Source of the DNA: an uncultured Coleofasciculus sp. | GTDB lineage: Bacteria > Cyanobacteriota > Cyanobacteriia > Cyanobacteriales > Coleofasciculaceae | DNA length: 8,589 nucleotides | Direction: 5' to 3' | Assembly (NCBI GenBank): GCA_902805485.1 | Contig: CADCTM010000723.1 | Span: 1-8,589 of the forward strand | Part shown: piece after piece, positions 1-6,962 of the stretch | Layout of the letters: each line of letters opens with the position of its first letter | Position numbering within the stretch: the first letter of the stretch is position 1 | Notes under the pieces: model-generated | The model's input: only the letters and a program-made list of their open reading frames with translations | The model's database searches: none | What the model was told of the DNA's origin: nothing | Position numbers and translations under genes: made by a program

Positions 1-2
1 GT

Positions 3-188
3 TCTTTAGCCCTCCCCCCATTTGCACCTTCGTGGGAGAGTCTCGACGGACTTTTGCAAGATAACAAAGTGATGCTTGAAGAAGCGCTTTCTGTAAATTG
101 TTCCCTAGAAGCCGCTGACCCAGAACCCGCTGAAGTAAAGACCTTTATTTCTTCTGAACCCTTGACAATTGACATGGTGCTTGTGTAA
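3..188 (+). CDS. 3' end of an unrecognised gene, truncated by the window edge
   Basis: This frame is open from the left edge to a TAA at 186-188 and gives 61 residues that look like real protein: mixed hydrophobic and acidic composition with normal codon use. The segment reads SLALPPFAPSWESL near the left edge and ends LTIDMVLV. No start codon or family motif lies inside the window, so the product cannot be named. The opposite strand is also open over this stretch, but its translation is Ser/Gly-rich and shadow-like, so the plus strand is preferred. The nearest plus-strand terminator is the hairpin at 400-435, about 210 bp after the stop. The gap 189-399 is AT-rich and I see no gene in it. 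Confidence 0.5.
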   Translation, partial: SLALPPFAPSWESLDGLLQDNKVMLEEALSVNCSLEAADPEPAEVKTFISSEPLTIDMVLV

Positions 189-399
189 GAAAAGAGTGAT
201 TACAATCTCTTCCAGGTAGTCTATCAATTGTTGACTACTGCCTTAATGATTTTAGAAGATTGAGCGGAATTTATGAACATAAAAATTGCAAATAATCGCT
301 CAATTGCCAGAAATTTAAATTCAGATACGCCTAATTTTGAGACAAAAAAGATTTAATTCAACCATTGAACTGAAGCCAAAAGTTTTCTCATCTCTGTTC

Positions 400-435
400 A
401 TCGCACCCCTACTCAGTAAAGGTGCGATTTTTATT
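400..435 (+). terminator. Rho-independent terminator between convergent genes
   Basis: An 8-bp perfect stem (ATCGCACC at 400-407 pairs with GGTGCGAT at 421-428) closes a 13-nt loop, and the descending arm runs into a T-rich tract (TTTTTATT, 428-435). The T-run is on the plus strand, so it best ends transcription entering from the left-edge gene. It lies only 5 bp beyond the menB stop, so the same hairpin may also protect or end the menB transcript on the minus strand. On that strand the following bases are not T-rich. Confidence 0.75.
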
Positions 436-440
436 GCACT

Positions 441-1274
441 CTAGGGCAACCAAGGATATTGACGAAAATCAGGCGATCGCTTTTCCAAAAACGCCTGCTT
501 CCCTTCCGCCCCTTCCTCAGTCATGTAATAAAGCAACGTCGCATTCCCCGCCAATTCCTGCAAACCCGCTTGTCCATCGCAGTCCGCATTAAACGCTGCC
601 TTCAAGCAACGGATCGCGATCGGGCTTTTCTCTAAAATTTCATTTGCCCACTTCACGCCCTCCGCCTCCAACTCTTCCACCGGCACAACACAATTCACCA
701 TCCCCATCTCCAACGCCTCTTGTGCCGTGTACTGACGACAGAGATACCAAATTTCCCTTGCCTTCTTCTGCCCAACAATTCTGGCAAGATAGCTAGCGCC
801 AAACCCGCCATCAAAACTACCCACCTTTGGCCCCGTTTGACCGAAAATCCCATTATCAGCAGCAATAGTTAGGTCACAAATCAAGTGCAAGACATGACCA
901 CCACCGATCGCATATCCCGCCACCAAAGCAATCACAACCTTGGGCATTGAGCGGATCAAACGCTGCAAATCTAGTACATTTAAACGGGGAACACCGTCAT
1001 CTCCCACATACCCCGCCTTACCCCGCACCCCTTGGTCCCCTCCCGAACAAAAGGCATATTTACCATCGGTATGAGGTCCCGCACCGGTAAATAAGACAAC
1101 GCCAATACGGGTATCCTCACGGGCATCACAGAAGGCATCATAAAGTTCAAAGACCGTTTTCGGACGAAAGGCATTGCGTTTGTCGGGACGATTAATCGTA
1201 ATTTTGGCAATACCGTCGGCTTTATGGTAAATAATATCTTCGTAAGTTTTGGCGGTTTGCCACTCGATTTGCAT
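441..1274 (-). CDS. menB: 1,4-dihydroxy-2-naphthoyl-CoA synthase
   Basis: This crotonase-fold enzyme closes the second ring of the naphthoquinone. It turns o-succinylbenzoyl-CoA into 1,4-dihydroxy-2-naphthoyl-CoA. In cyanobacteria the pathway leads to phylloquinone, the photosystem I electron carrier. From the chosen start the protein is 277 aa, the usual cyanobacterial length. Visible motifs are CSGGDQ (76-81) and AGYAIGGGH (119-127), the crotonase oxyanion-hole regions, then GQTGPKVGSFDGG (145-157) and the C-terminal YPWLP typical of MenB. The glycine in QTGPKVG is known in E. coli MenB as part of the bicarbonate site, so this should be the bicarbonate-dependent type. The frame stays open upstream to 1403, but those 43 extra residues do not resemble MenB. 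MQIEWQTAKTYEDI at 1274 matches the known cyanobacterial N-terminus (Synechocystis begins MDWHIAKHYDDI). No strong Shine-Dalgarno is seen. No other men gene is in the window, so menB stands alone here. Confidence 0.97.
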   Translation of the reverse strand: MQIEWQTAKTYEDIIYHKADGIAKITINRPDKRNAFRPKTVFELYDAFCDAREDTRIGVVLFTGAGPHTDGKYAFCSGGDQGVRGKAGYVGDDGVPRLNVLDLQRLIRSMPKVVIALVAGYAIGGGHVLHLICDLTIAADNGIFGQTGPKVGSFDGGFGASYLARIVGQKKAREIWYLCRQYTAQEALEMGMVNCVVPVEELEAEGVKWANEILEKSPIAIRCLKAAFNADCDGQAGLQELAGNATLLYYMTEEGAEGKQAFLEKRSPDFRQYPWLP

Positions 1275-1501
1275 AAACTTGTGCGAGAAACGTCCTGTTC
1301 TCCAAATTTTCCCTGATCGAGAGGCACCTTTTACATCACATTGCAGGAGAGTGTTATTGAATTGTGCTGAATAAGTGGCGGTGAGACATCTTATGGCACT
1401 CAAGTATCCATTGCCGACTGTGGCGGGAAACCATGCTGCATTCTGCCTTCATCAGCATCAAACTTCTTGAAAGACTTAAACAATTCAAAGCGCACAGCGA
1501 T

Positions 1502-1647
1502 CGCAAAACCATAGCTACTTCGCTAACTACAGCACAAATGATGAAAGTGGCTGAAGTTTGGGCACTCCTCGTTTGATTAGGCAGGGAGAAGAGCAAGGAA
1601 GGCGATCGCTCTTTATGGCAATTGACACCGCCGCAAAACCATAGCTA
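1502..1647. repeat. 16-bp direct repeat pair
   Basis: The sequence CGCAAAACCATAGCTA occurs exactly at 1502-1517 and again at 1632-1647, a spacing of 130 bp. The first copy overlaps the end of a HIP1 site. The intervening DNA has no recognisable transposase. It could be a family of short interspersed repeats or the trace of a local duplication. No function can be assigned from the sequence. Confidence 0.6.
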
Positions 1648-1729
1648 AATCCACAGGGAAGTTATGTACGCATTCAGTTGTCATCTTGAACTTCATATAC
1701 CCTGTCTAAAATTTAGTACTTTTCTGCCA

Positions 1730-1873
1730 CTAATCATACTCAAACATCACCACATCATCTGGGTTTGATCTTTTACAAGATGCCTTAACTGGTGCCGGGA
1801 ATAATTGTGGTGAATCTTGTAGTGGTAACTGAGCGATCGAGCTAGGCTTAAATAATTTTTGTTCGTCGCTCAA
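1730..1873 (-). CDS. Candidate small protein, 47 aa, TTG start
   Basis: A minus-strand frame reads from TTG at 1873 to TAG at 1730-1732. The product begins (M)SDEQKLFKPSSIAQLP and ends SNPDDVVMFEYD. The composition is protein-like: soluble, with an acidic end, a Pro/Gln-rich middle and one Cys in ASCKRS. It has no signal peptide or membrane segment, and I do not recognise the family. The upstream in-frame stop (TGA at 1883-1885) leaves TTG as the only reasonable start. An ATG at 1879-1881 lies one frame off: a single extra base near 1874-1878 would give a product starting MNQLSDEQ. It may therefore be a real gene with a weak start, or one broken by a recent 1-nt loss. It is divergent from the gene at 1900, with 26 bp between the start codons. 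Confidence 0.35.
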   Translation of the reverse strand: MSDEQKLFKPSSIAQLPLQDSPQLFPAPVKASCKRSNPDDVVMFEYD

Positions 1874-1899
1874 CTGTTCATCTCAATAATTAATCCATT

Positions 1900-2322
1900 A
1901 TGAAACCCTGGCTCTACTGTGCTGCTCTGTCTGGTATGACTTCTCTAGCCTTCCTCGCGATTAATGCCAATGCAAAAACGCCTTCGGTTACACAAGCTCT
2001 CTCCCAAACCAGCCCCGTTGAAGAATTTATTGTTAGAGGAAATGAACCTTTTTGGGGTATGACGGTTGGCAGACGCGGAATTGTCTACACAACACCGGAA
2101 ACTAAACCGCGAACCTTTCCTTATGTAGCTCCGAGCGCGGCACAAGGACGACCCCTTGATGTTGTTCGAGTATATCGATTGCAAGGAGGTGCGAACAATC
2201 TTCTTATTATTAAGAAAGTAGATGCTTGCAGTGATCAGATGTCAGATCGACAATCCCCCTATTCAGCGACATTAATTTTGGGTAACACAGTTCGAGAAGG
2301 TTGCGCTCAGAGAAAGCCTTAA
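1900..2322 (+). CDS. Exported small protein of the COG3650 type (function unknown)
   Basis: The 140-aa product has a signal peptide: positive start (MKPW), hydrophobic core to about residue 22, then the AxA-type site ANA-K around 24-26, giving a mature periplasmic or exported domain of about 114 residues. That domain carries EEFIVRGNEPFW (41-52), FPY (73-75), RVYR (90-93), CSDQMSD (110-116) and GCA (134-136). GNEPFW plus CSDxMSD plus a late GCA is the pattern I associate with COG3650-type uncharacterised proteins, some annotated as lipoproteins or HslJ-like. There is no lipobox here, so the mature form should be soluble. Cys110 and Cys135 probably form a disulfide (inference). The start is supported by the signal peptide; no Shine-Dalgarno is visible. 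The gene stands alone, and an inverted-repeat element begins 2 bp after its stop. Confidence 0.8.
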   Translation: MKPWLYCAALSGMTSLAFLAINANAKTPSVTQALSQTSPVEEFIVRGNEPFWGMTVGRRGIVYTTPETKPRTFPYVAPSAAQGRPLDVVRVYRLQGGANNLLIIKKVDACSDQMSDRQSPYSATLILGNTVREGCAQRKP

Positions 2323-2323
2323 G

Positions 2324-2437
2324 AGTTAGGACTTACGCACCGAGTAAGAAATTACGTCATTCTGAGCGATCGCGTAGCATATCGAAGAGAAGAACCTCAA
2401 ACTCTTGTACTGGCGTTACAGTGTGTAAGTTCTAACT
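2324..2437. mobile_element. Miniature inverted-repeat element (MITE-like), about 114 bp
   Basis: Left end AGTTAGGACTTACGCAC (2324-2340) and right end GTGTGTAAGTTCTAACT (2421-2437) are reverse complements with two mismatches over 17 bp. The 80-bp interior has no ORF. It contains GTCATTCTGAGCG followed later by GAAGAACCTC, which resembles, from memory, a short palindromic repeat common in several bacterial phyla, split here by a HIP1 site (2366-2373) and extra bases. The terminus GTTAGGACTTACGCA is one I recall as frequent in cyanobacterial intergenic DNA, which would fit a non-autonomous element mobilised by another copy's transposase. No clear target-site duplication flanks the ends. A transcribed hairpin acting as a 3' end for the preceding gene is the alternative. 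Confidence 0.55.
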
Positions 2438-2556
2438 TTGTTACGCATCGGCTCCATTGGACTAAAGTCGATGGTGTGACACTGCGCTGCTAAGTCCACC
2501 CCTTGCGGCTTTCTTGTCCAGACAATTGATAGGCTTGTATAGATTACCTCATCCTT

Positions 2557-3516
2557 TTGCGGCAAGAAAAAAGCGTGTTTTTCAGCATTGTCATTCCCAC
2601 TTACAATCGTCAACCGATTCTCGAAAAATGCTTACTAGCATTAGAACATCAGCAACTCACTAGTAATAGCGTTGTCACGGACTATGAAGTTGTTTTGGTG
2701 GATGATGGCTCAACCGATGGCACATTGGAATGGCTGGAGTCACACAAAGAGGAATTTCCCCATGTGCGATCGCATTCTCAAGACCACATGGGACCCGCCG
2801 CCGCCCGAAACTTAGGTGTGGAAAAAGCCACAGGTGACACAATTATTTTTATTGATAGCGATTTAGTCGTTACTGAGCAGTTCTTGCAAGCTCATGCTGA
2901 TGCTTTGGTACAAGGAGAAAAGCAACTAGGAAGCAATAAACTTTTCACCTATGGCGCGGTAATTAATACTTGCAACTTTGATAATCCTACTTCCGAACCT
3001 TACAAAATCACTGATTTTTCTGCGGCTTATTTTGCTACGGGAAATGTGGCGATTGCGCGTAAATGGTTAGAACAAGCCGGACTATTTGATACTCGGTTTC
3101 AACTCTACGGCTGGGAAGATTTAGAACTCGGTGTTCGACTCAAACAACTGGGTTTAAAACTAATTAAATGCCCGGAAGCGGTTGGTTATCACTGGCATCC
3201 AGCTTTTGCCTTAGAGCAAATCCCCCGCATGATTGACCAAGAAATTCAACGGGGAAGAATGGGTGTTTTGTTCTATCAAAAGCATCCAACTTGGGATGTA
3301 AGGCTGATGATTCAAATGACTTTGCTGCACCGTATTCTTTGGGGAACTCTTTCCCTTGGAGGACTCCTCAATGAGCGCACAATGGCGCCTTTTTTGCAAT
3401 ATTTGATTAACCAAGGAAAACCTAAACTTGCACTAGAAATTGCCAGAATTTTCCTTAATTGGTACAACGTTCAAGGTGTTTATGCGGCTTATGCTCAGAT
3501 GCAGCAGGAAGTTTGA
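2557..3516 (+). CDS. Family 2 glycosyltransferase (GT-A fold)
   Basis: The 319-aa product is a nucleotide-sugar-dependent glycosyltransferase. FSIVIPTYNR (9-18) opens the GT-A fold, VDDGSTDGT (48-56) is the nucleotide-binding turn, and FIDSD (98-102) contains the DxD metal site. GWEDLELGVRLKQLG (185-199) is the acceptor-side motif of the galactosyltransferase C-terminal type (Glyco_transf_7C), with the ED pair expected to hold the catalytic base. The C-terminal 80 residues have amphipathic helices but no clear transmembrane segment, so it is probably cytosolic or membrane-peripheral. Sugar donor and acceptor cannot be told; cell-surface polysaccharide or glycolipid synthesis is likely. The start is uncertain: no ATG precedes the first beta strand. 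TTG at 2557 and GTG at 2575 are the candidates, neither with a good Shine-Dalgarno, and an in-frame TAG at 2530-2532 limits extension. It is convergent with the kinase gene, with 69 bp between stops. Confidence 0.88.
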   Translation: MRQEKSVFFSIVIPTYNRQPILEKCLLALEHQQLTSNSVVTDYEVVLVDDGSTDGTLEWLESHKEEFPHVRSHSQDHMGPAAARNLGVEKATGDTIIFIDSDLVVTEQFLQAHADALVQGEKQLGSNKLFTYGAVINTCNFDNPTSEPYKITDFSAAYFATGNVAIARKWLEQAGLFDTRFQLYGWEDLELGVRLKQLGLKLIKCPEAVGYHWHPAFALEQIPRMIDQEIQRGRMGVLFYQKHPTWDVRLMIQMTLLHRILWGTLSLGGLLNERTMAPFLQYLINQGKPKLALEIARIFLNWYNVQGVYAAYAQMQQEV

Positions 3517-3585
3517 AGAATAGGTTTTTTTAACAGGCAGGATTTTTGGATTTGGAATTACACATCAACACTGATGAAGGCTGAT

Positions 3586-5214
3586 TTATTCAAGAGGTGT
3601 AAGAATCGGTAGTTCAATCCTAAATTCTGTCCCTATACCCTGTTTTGATAGGCACTGAAGTGAGCCTCCGTGCTTTTCTACGATAATGTTATGACTGATA
3701 GATAGTCCTAATCCTGTGCCAACTCCTACTGGCTTTGTTGTAAAGAATGGGTCAAAGATTCGTCTCTTAATCGCTTCAGGAATACCCGAACCATTATCAC
3801 TAATACAAATCCTCACTCGATTATTTGTTTGTTGTTCTGACATTTCCTCATCTTCAGGACTGACTACCTCGGTATGAATCGTAATTAAAGGAGTGGAGGT
3901 TTTTTCGATATCCAGACTCTCAAATGCATCAATCGCATTGCTCAAGATATTCATAAAAACTTGGTTTAATTGTCCGGCAAAGCAATCAACTAATGGGATG
4001 TTGCCGTATTTTTTAATTACTTCAATCCCAACTTTAGCGGCTGTGGGTTTCAGTCGGTGCTGTAAAATTAATAAGGTGCTATCAATGCCTTCGTGAATAT
4101 CTATGGGTTTCTTCTCGGCTTCATCTATCCGGGAAAAGTTTCGCAATGACAAAACAATTTGATCGATACGCTTAGTACCCATTTTCATAGAAGAAATAAT
4201 TTTGGGTAAATCTTCGGCGATAAAATCCACATCAATGCTATCTGCGTGTTCTTTGATTTCCGGTGCAGGAGTAGAGTAATAGTGTTGGTAAAGCGAGAGC
4301 AGGCTCAGTAAGTCTTCAGTATGCTCGCTAATATAAGGAAGGTTGCCGTGGATAAAGTTAACGGGATTATTGATTTCATGAGCAACGCCAGCCACGAGTT
4401 GTCCTAAACTAGACATTTTCTCGGTTTGAATCAATTGAGCTTGAGTGTGCCGCAATTGTTCTAGGGTTTGCTGAAGCTGTTGATTTTTGTGGCGCAGCAC
4501 TTCCTCGACTCGCCGACGTTTGCTGACAGTGCGCTCTAGTTTCGCTAAATTAACTCTTAGTTCCAACTGAGACATGACTTGCCGAGCTAAAGCTTGCAAG
4601 GCTGACATCTGCTCTGGGCTTAAATTGCGGGGAATTTGGTCAATTACGCATAATGTGCCGAGCGGAAAGCCATCGGGTGTTAATAGGGCAGAGCCAGCAT
4701 AAAATCGAATATTGGGGTCAGATGTCACTAGAGGGTTGGTAGCAAACCGTTCATCTTCTAAGGCGTTTGGTACAACTAGCAATTCATCGGGTTGCAAAAT
4801 AGCATGAGCACAGAAAGCCTGTTCTCTGGGTGTTTCGACTGCCTCCACCCCAACTTTTGACTTGAACCATTGCCGATGAGCATCAACTAAACTGACTAAG
4901 GCAACGGGAGTGCCGCAAATATGCGCGGCTAATGTCGTCAAGTCATCAAACCCAGCTTCTGGAGAGGTGTCGAGAATTTTATACCGCTCCAGTGCCTTTA
5001 GTCTCGCTTTCTCGTTATCCGGCAGTAGTGCTGCTTTCGCGCCCTGTGTCAAATCGTTGCTATTGGTAGGCGGGGACATAAGGGCTGTCGTTTGCTCAAC
5101 TGTGAATTTATTCGTAGTCACTGCTAATTGTTGCCTTCGGATGAATGCATCATCATTCCCTGTTTTGCTCGAACTAACGTCTAACATTTGCAGCCAATGT
5201 TGAAAAAGCCTCAC
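3586..5214 (-). CDS. GAF-domain sensor histidine kinase
   Basis: This 542-aa soluble kinase has no transmembrane segment, so it should sense an internal cue. A GAF domain spans about 85-215, with REQAFCAHAIL at 130-140 and FYAGSALLTPDGFPLGTLCVID at 171-192. A coiled-coil linker (about 222-266) leads to the dimerisation domain, whose H-box SLGQLVAGVAHEINNP puts the phosphorylated His at 279. The ATPase domain has the N-box (Asn422 and Asn426 in FMNILSNAIDAF), G1 DNGSGIP (473-479), F-box FDPFF (487-491) and G2 GTGLGLS (499-505), so all catalytic motifs are intact. There is no receiver domain and no neighbouring response regulator: an orphan. The listed start is GTG at 5214. ATG at 5187 and ATG at 5079 (product MSPPTNSND) are equally possible, because the first 60 residues are low-complexity and not part of a domain. 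The GAF ligand cannot be predicted; the domain lacks an obvious bilin-binding signature. Confidence 0.93.
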   Translation of the reverse strand: MRLFQHWLQMLDVSSSKTGNDDAFIRRQQLAVTTNKFTVEQTTALMSPPTNSNDLTQGAKAALLPDNEKARLKALERYKILDTSPEAGFDDLTTLAAHICGTPVALVSLVDAHRQWFKSKVGVEAVETPREQAFCAHAILQPDELLVVPNALEDERFATNPLVTSDPNIRFYAGSALLTPDGFPLGTLCVIDQIPRNLSPEQMSALQALARQVMSQLELRVNLAKLERTVSKRRRVEEVLRHKNQQLQQTLEQLRHTQAQLIQTEKMSSLGQLVAGVAHEINNPVNFIHGNLPYISEHTEDLLSLLSLYQHYYSTPAPEIKEHADSIDVDFIAEDLPKIISSMKMGTKRIDQIVLSLRNFSRIDEAEKKPIDIHEGIDSTLLILQHRLKPTAAKVGIEVIKKYGNIPLVDCFAGQLNQVFMNILSNAIDAFESLDIEKTSTPLITIHTEVVSPEDEEMSEQQTNNRVRICISDNGSGIPEAIKRRIFDPFFTTKPVGVGTGLGLSISHNIIVEKHGGSLQCLSKQGIGTEFRIELPILTPLE

Positions 5215-5353
5215 TACTTTAATGATGATTTTTCTTAACTATTCCCAAATATAGGAAGATTTTATGTATTGAAGTTAAAAAATTTTTGGATAAAACCTTA
5301 ATCAGTCAAAATTGTTTAATTATGTTATTCTAGAAGGGTTGTCTAAATTCACA

Positions 5354-5442
5354 CATTCAGAATTTCGGGTGTTTCTAGGAGTATCAAAAACCTGGAAATC
5401 CGCCTGAATGGAAGATAAACCCGAATCAGGAGTTAAAAAATA
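5354..5442 (+). promoter_or_regulatory. Structured rpsB leader and ribosome-binding site
   Basis: The leader has several nested and competing helices. Helix 1 pairs CATTCAG (5354-5360) with CTGAATG (5404-5410). Inside it CGGG (5366-5369) can pair with TCCG (5399-5402), and TTTCTAGG (5372-5379) with CCTGGAAA (5391-5398) through one G-U pair. An alternative helix pairs TTCGGGT (5364-5370) with ACCCGAA (5419-5425), excluding the CGGG pairing. CCTGA (5403-5407) can also pair with TCAGG (5426-5430), covering part of the AGGAG Shine-Dalgarno (5428-5432), 10 nt before ATG. Helix 1 would release that site. Such an arrangement suits autogenous control by S2, which is known for rpsB in other bacteria; here it is inferred. 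The AT-rich DNA at 5270-5335 probably holds the promoter (possible -10 TATTCT at 5326-5331, no clear -35). Confidence 0.45.
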
Positions 5443-6243
5443 ATGCCAGTCATCTCATTGGCTGAAATGTTGGAATCAGGGGTTCACTTCGGGCATCAGA
5501 CCCGTCGCTGGAATCCCCGGATGGATCAGTATATCTACACGGCTCGCAATGGCGTTCATATCATCGACTTGGTGCAGACTGCCCAGTTGATGGAAGAAGC
5601 ATATAGCTATATGCGGAATGCCTCCGAGCAGGGCAAAAAGTTTCTCTTTGTGGGTACAAAGCGGCAAGCGGCGGGAATCATTGCTCAAGAAGCCTCTCGT
5701 TGTGGTGCTTACTACGTTAACCAGCGCTGGTTGGGTGGAATGCTCACCAACTGGGAGACCATCAAAACTCGCGTAGAGCGGTTAAAGGACTTAGAGCGCC
5801 GGGAAGAAAACGGATCTTTGGATTTACTGCCGAAAAAAGAAGCCTCAGTGCTGCGGCGGGAATTGGGCAAGCTTCAGAAGTACCTGGGCGGCATTAAGTT
5901 AATGCGGAAAGTCCCCGATATTGTGGTGATTGTAGACCAGCGCCGCGAGTACAACGCCATCCTTGAATGCGAAAAACTCGGAATTCCCATTGTGTCGATG
6001 TTGGATACCAACTGCGACCCGAATGTGGCAGATATTCCGATCCCCGCGAATGACGATGCGATTCGTTCGATTAAGCTAATAGTAGGTAAATTAGCGGACG
6101 CCATCTATGAAGGGCGTCATGGTCAGCTCGAAGCCGAAGAGGAATACGAAGACTATGACAGCGCTTTAGAAGATATGGACGACGAAGAAATCAACGAAAT
6201 TAACTCGGCATACGCGGTGAATGACGAGGAGAGCGAAGACTAA
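5443..6243 (+). CDS. rpsB: 30S ribosomal protein S2
   Basis: S2 binds late in small-subunit assembly at the head-body junction and is needed for S1 docking and normal mRNA binding. The 266-aa product starts MPVISLAEMLESGVHFGHQTR, which contains the S2 signature (GVHFGHQTRRWNPRM), followed by NQRWLGGMLTNWETIKTRV and the late PDIVVIVDQRREYNAILE and GIPIVSMLDTNCDP blocks. The fold ends near residue 226. The remaining 40 residues form a very acidic tail (EEEYEDYDSALEDMDDEE and onward), giving a length slightly above the bacterial norm of about 240. ATG at 5443 has AGGAG 10 nt upstream, and the preceding leader can fold over it. It is followed by tsf after 39 bp, the near-universal rpsB-tsf pairing. 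Confidence 0.98.
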   Translation: MPVISLAEMLESGVHFGHQTRRWNPRMDQYIYTARNGVHIIDLVQTAQLMEEAYSYMRNASEQGKKFLFVGTKRQAAGIIAQEASRCGAYYVNQRWLGGMLTNWETIKTRVERLKDLERREENGSLDLLPKKEASVLRRELGKLQKYLGGIKLMRKVPDIVVIVDQRREYNAILECEKLGIPIVSMLDTNCDPNVADIPIPANDDAIRSIKLIVGKLADAIYEGRHGQLEAEEEYEDYDSALEDMDDEEINEINSAYAVNDEESED

Positions 6244-6282
6244 GCGAGCGTGTAGTTAGGTTTATTAAAGTAGAAGGGCAAG

Positions 6283-6945
6283 ATGGCGGAAATTTCAGCA
6301 AAACTCGTCAAAGAGCTACGCGACAAAACTGGCGCTGGCATGATGGATTGCAAAAAAGCTCTCAAAGAGAATGAGGGAGACATTGCCAAATCCACGGAAT
6401 GGCTGCGGCAAAAAGGCATTACCTCGGCAGAGAAAAAATCCGGTCGCGTAGCCGCTGAAGGCATTATAGCCAGCTATATCCATACTGGCGGTCGAGTTGG
6501 CGTGCTGGTTGAAGTAAACTGCGAGACGGATTTTGTTGCCCGCCGCGAAGAGTTCCAAACCTTGGCGCGGAACATTGCGATGCAGGTTGCAGCTTGTCCA
6601 AACGTTGAGTACGTGAAGGTCGAGGACATCCCCTCAGAGATTTCCCAGAAAGAAAAGGACATCGAAATGGGACGGGATGACTTGGGCGGTAAACCAGAAA
6701 ACATTAAAGAAAAGATTGTTCAGGGTCGGATTGAAAAACGCCTGAAAGAATTATCTTTGATGGATCAACCTTACATCCGTGACCAAAGTATCTCTGTAGA
6801 AGAGTTGGTCAAGCAAAGTGTTTCCCAATTGGGTGAAAATATCCAAGTACGTCGCTTTAGTCGCTTCGTTTTGGGTGAAGGCATCGAAAAGGAAGAAAGC
6901 AACTTTGCTGAGGAAGTCGCAGCTCAAATGGGCGGCGGTAAGTAG
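6283..6945 (+). CDS. tsf: Elongation factor Ts
   Basis: EF-Ts is the guanine-nucleotide exchange factor that recycles EF-Tu-GDP in the cytosol. The 220-aa product opens with the UBA-like domain (MAEISAKLVKELRDKTGAGMM, to about residue 55, with MDCKKAL). It then has the EF-Tu contact motif TDFV at 82-85 (CETDFVARREEF), whose Asp-Phe pair is known to open the EF-Tu nucleotide site. The C-terminal part carries IKEKIVQGRIEKRLKELSL, DQPYIRDQSISVEELVKQ and IQVRRFSRFVLGEGIEKEE. The length matches the short cyanobacterial form rather than the 283-aa E. coli protein. AAGGG lies just upstream of the ATG. It is co-transcribed with rpsB, 39 bp away. A decayed copy of its C-terminal region (about residues 170-205) lies 120 bp downstream. 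Confidence 0.97.
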   Translation: MAEISAKLVKELRDKTGAGMMDCKKALKENEGDIAKSTEWLRQKGITSAEKKSGRVAAEGIIASYIHTGGRVGVLVEVNCETDFVARREEFQTLARNIAMQVAACPNVEYVKVEDIPSEISQKEKDIEMGRDDLGGKPENIKEKIVQGRIEKRLKELSLMDQPYIRDQSISVEELVKQSVSQLGENIQVRRFSRFVLGEGIEKEESNFAEEVAAQMGGGK

Positions 6946-6962
6946 CTAAAGATAAAAGGCAA

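Larger units (their letters stand above)
1275..1899. other. Intergenic region between menB and the exported-protein gene
   Basis: This stretch of about 620 bp holds no long gene I can support. Both flanking genes point away from it, so promoters for both should lie here, but I cannot place -35/-10 pairs convincingly. It contains two HIP1 octamers (1497-1504 and 1602-1609), a 16-bp exact direct repeat (1502-1517 and 1632-1647) and the candidate minus-strand small ORF at 1730-1873. The longer open frames over 1354-1596 lack protein-like composition. Confidence 0.6.

Noticed and set aside
1275..1403. Extension of menB upstream by 43 codons
   Set aside because: The extra residues do not resemble any MenB N-terminus. 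The protein from 1274 has the normal family length and start sequence.
1433..1576. Plus-strand 47-codon ORF (MLHSAFISIKLLERLKQF...)
   Set aside because: It contains a HIP1 site and one of the 16-bp repeats, has no ribosome-binding site and no recognisable similarity. It looks like chance openness in intergenic DNA.
1354..1596. Minus-strand 80-codon ORF upstream of menB
   Set aside because: It has a TTG start, overlaps the menB 5' region, and its composition is Ser/Cys/Met-rich and not protein-like.
2416..2613. Minus-strand 65-codon ORF overlapping the glycosyltransferase start
   Set aside because: It spans the inverted-repeat end and the real coding start on the other strand, with no motif or ribosome-binding site; a shadow frame.
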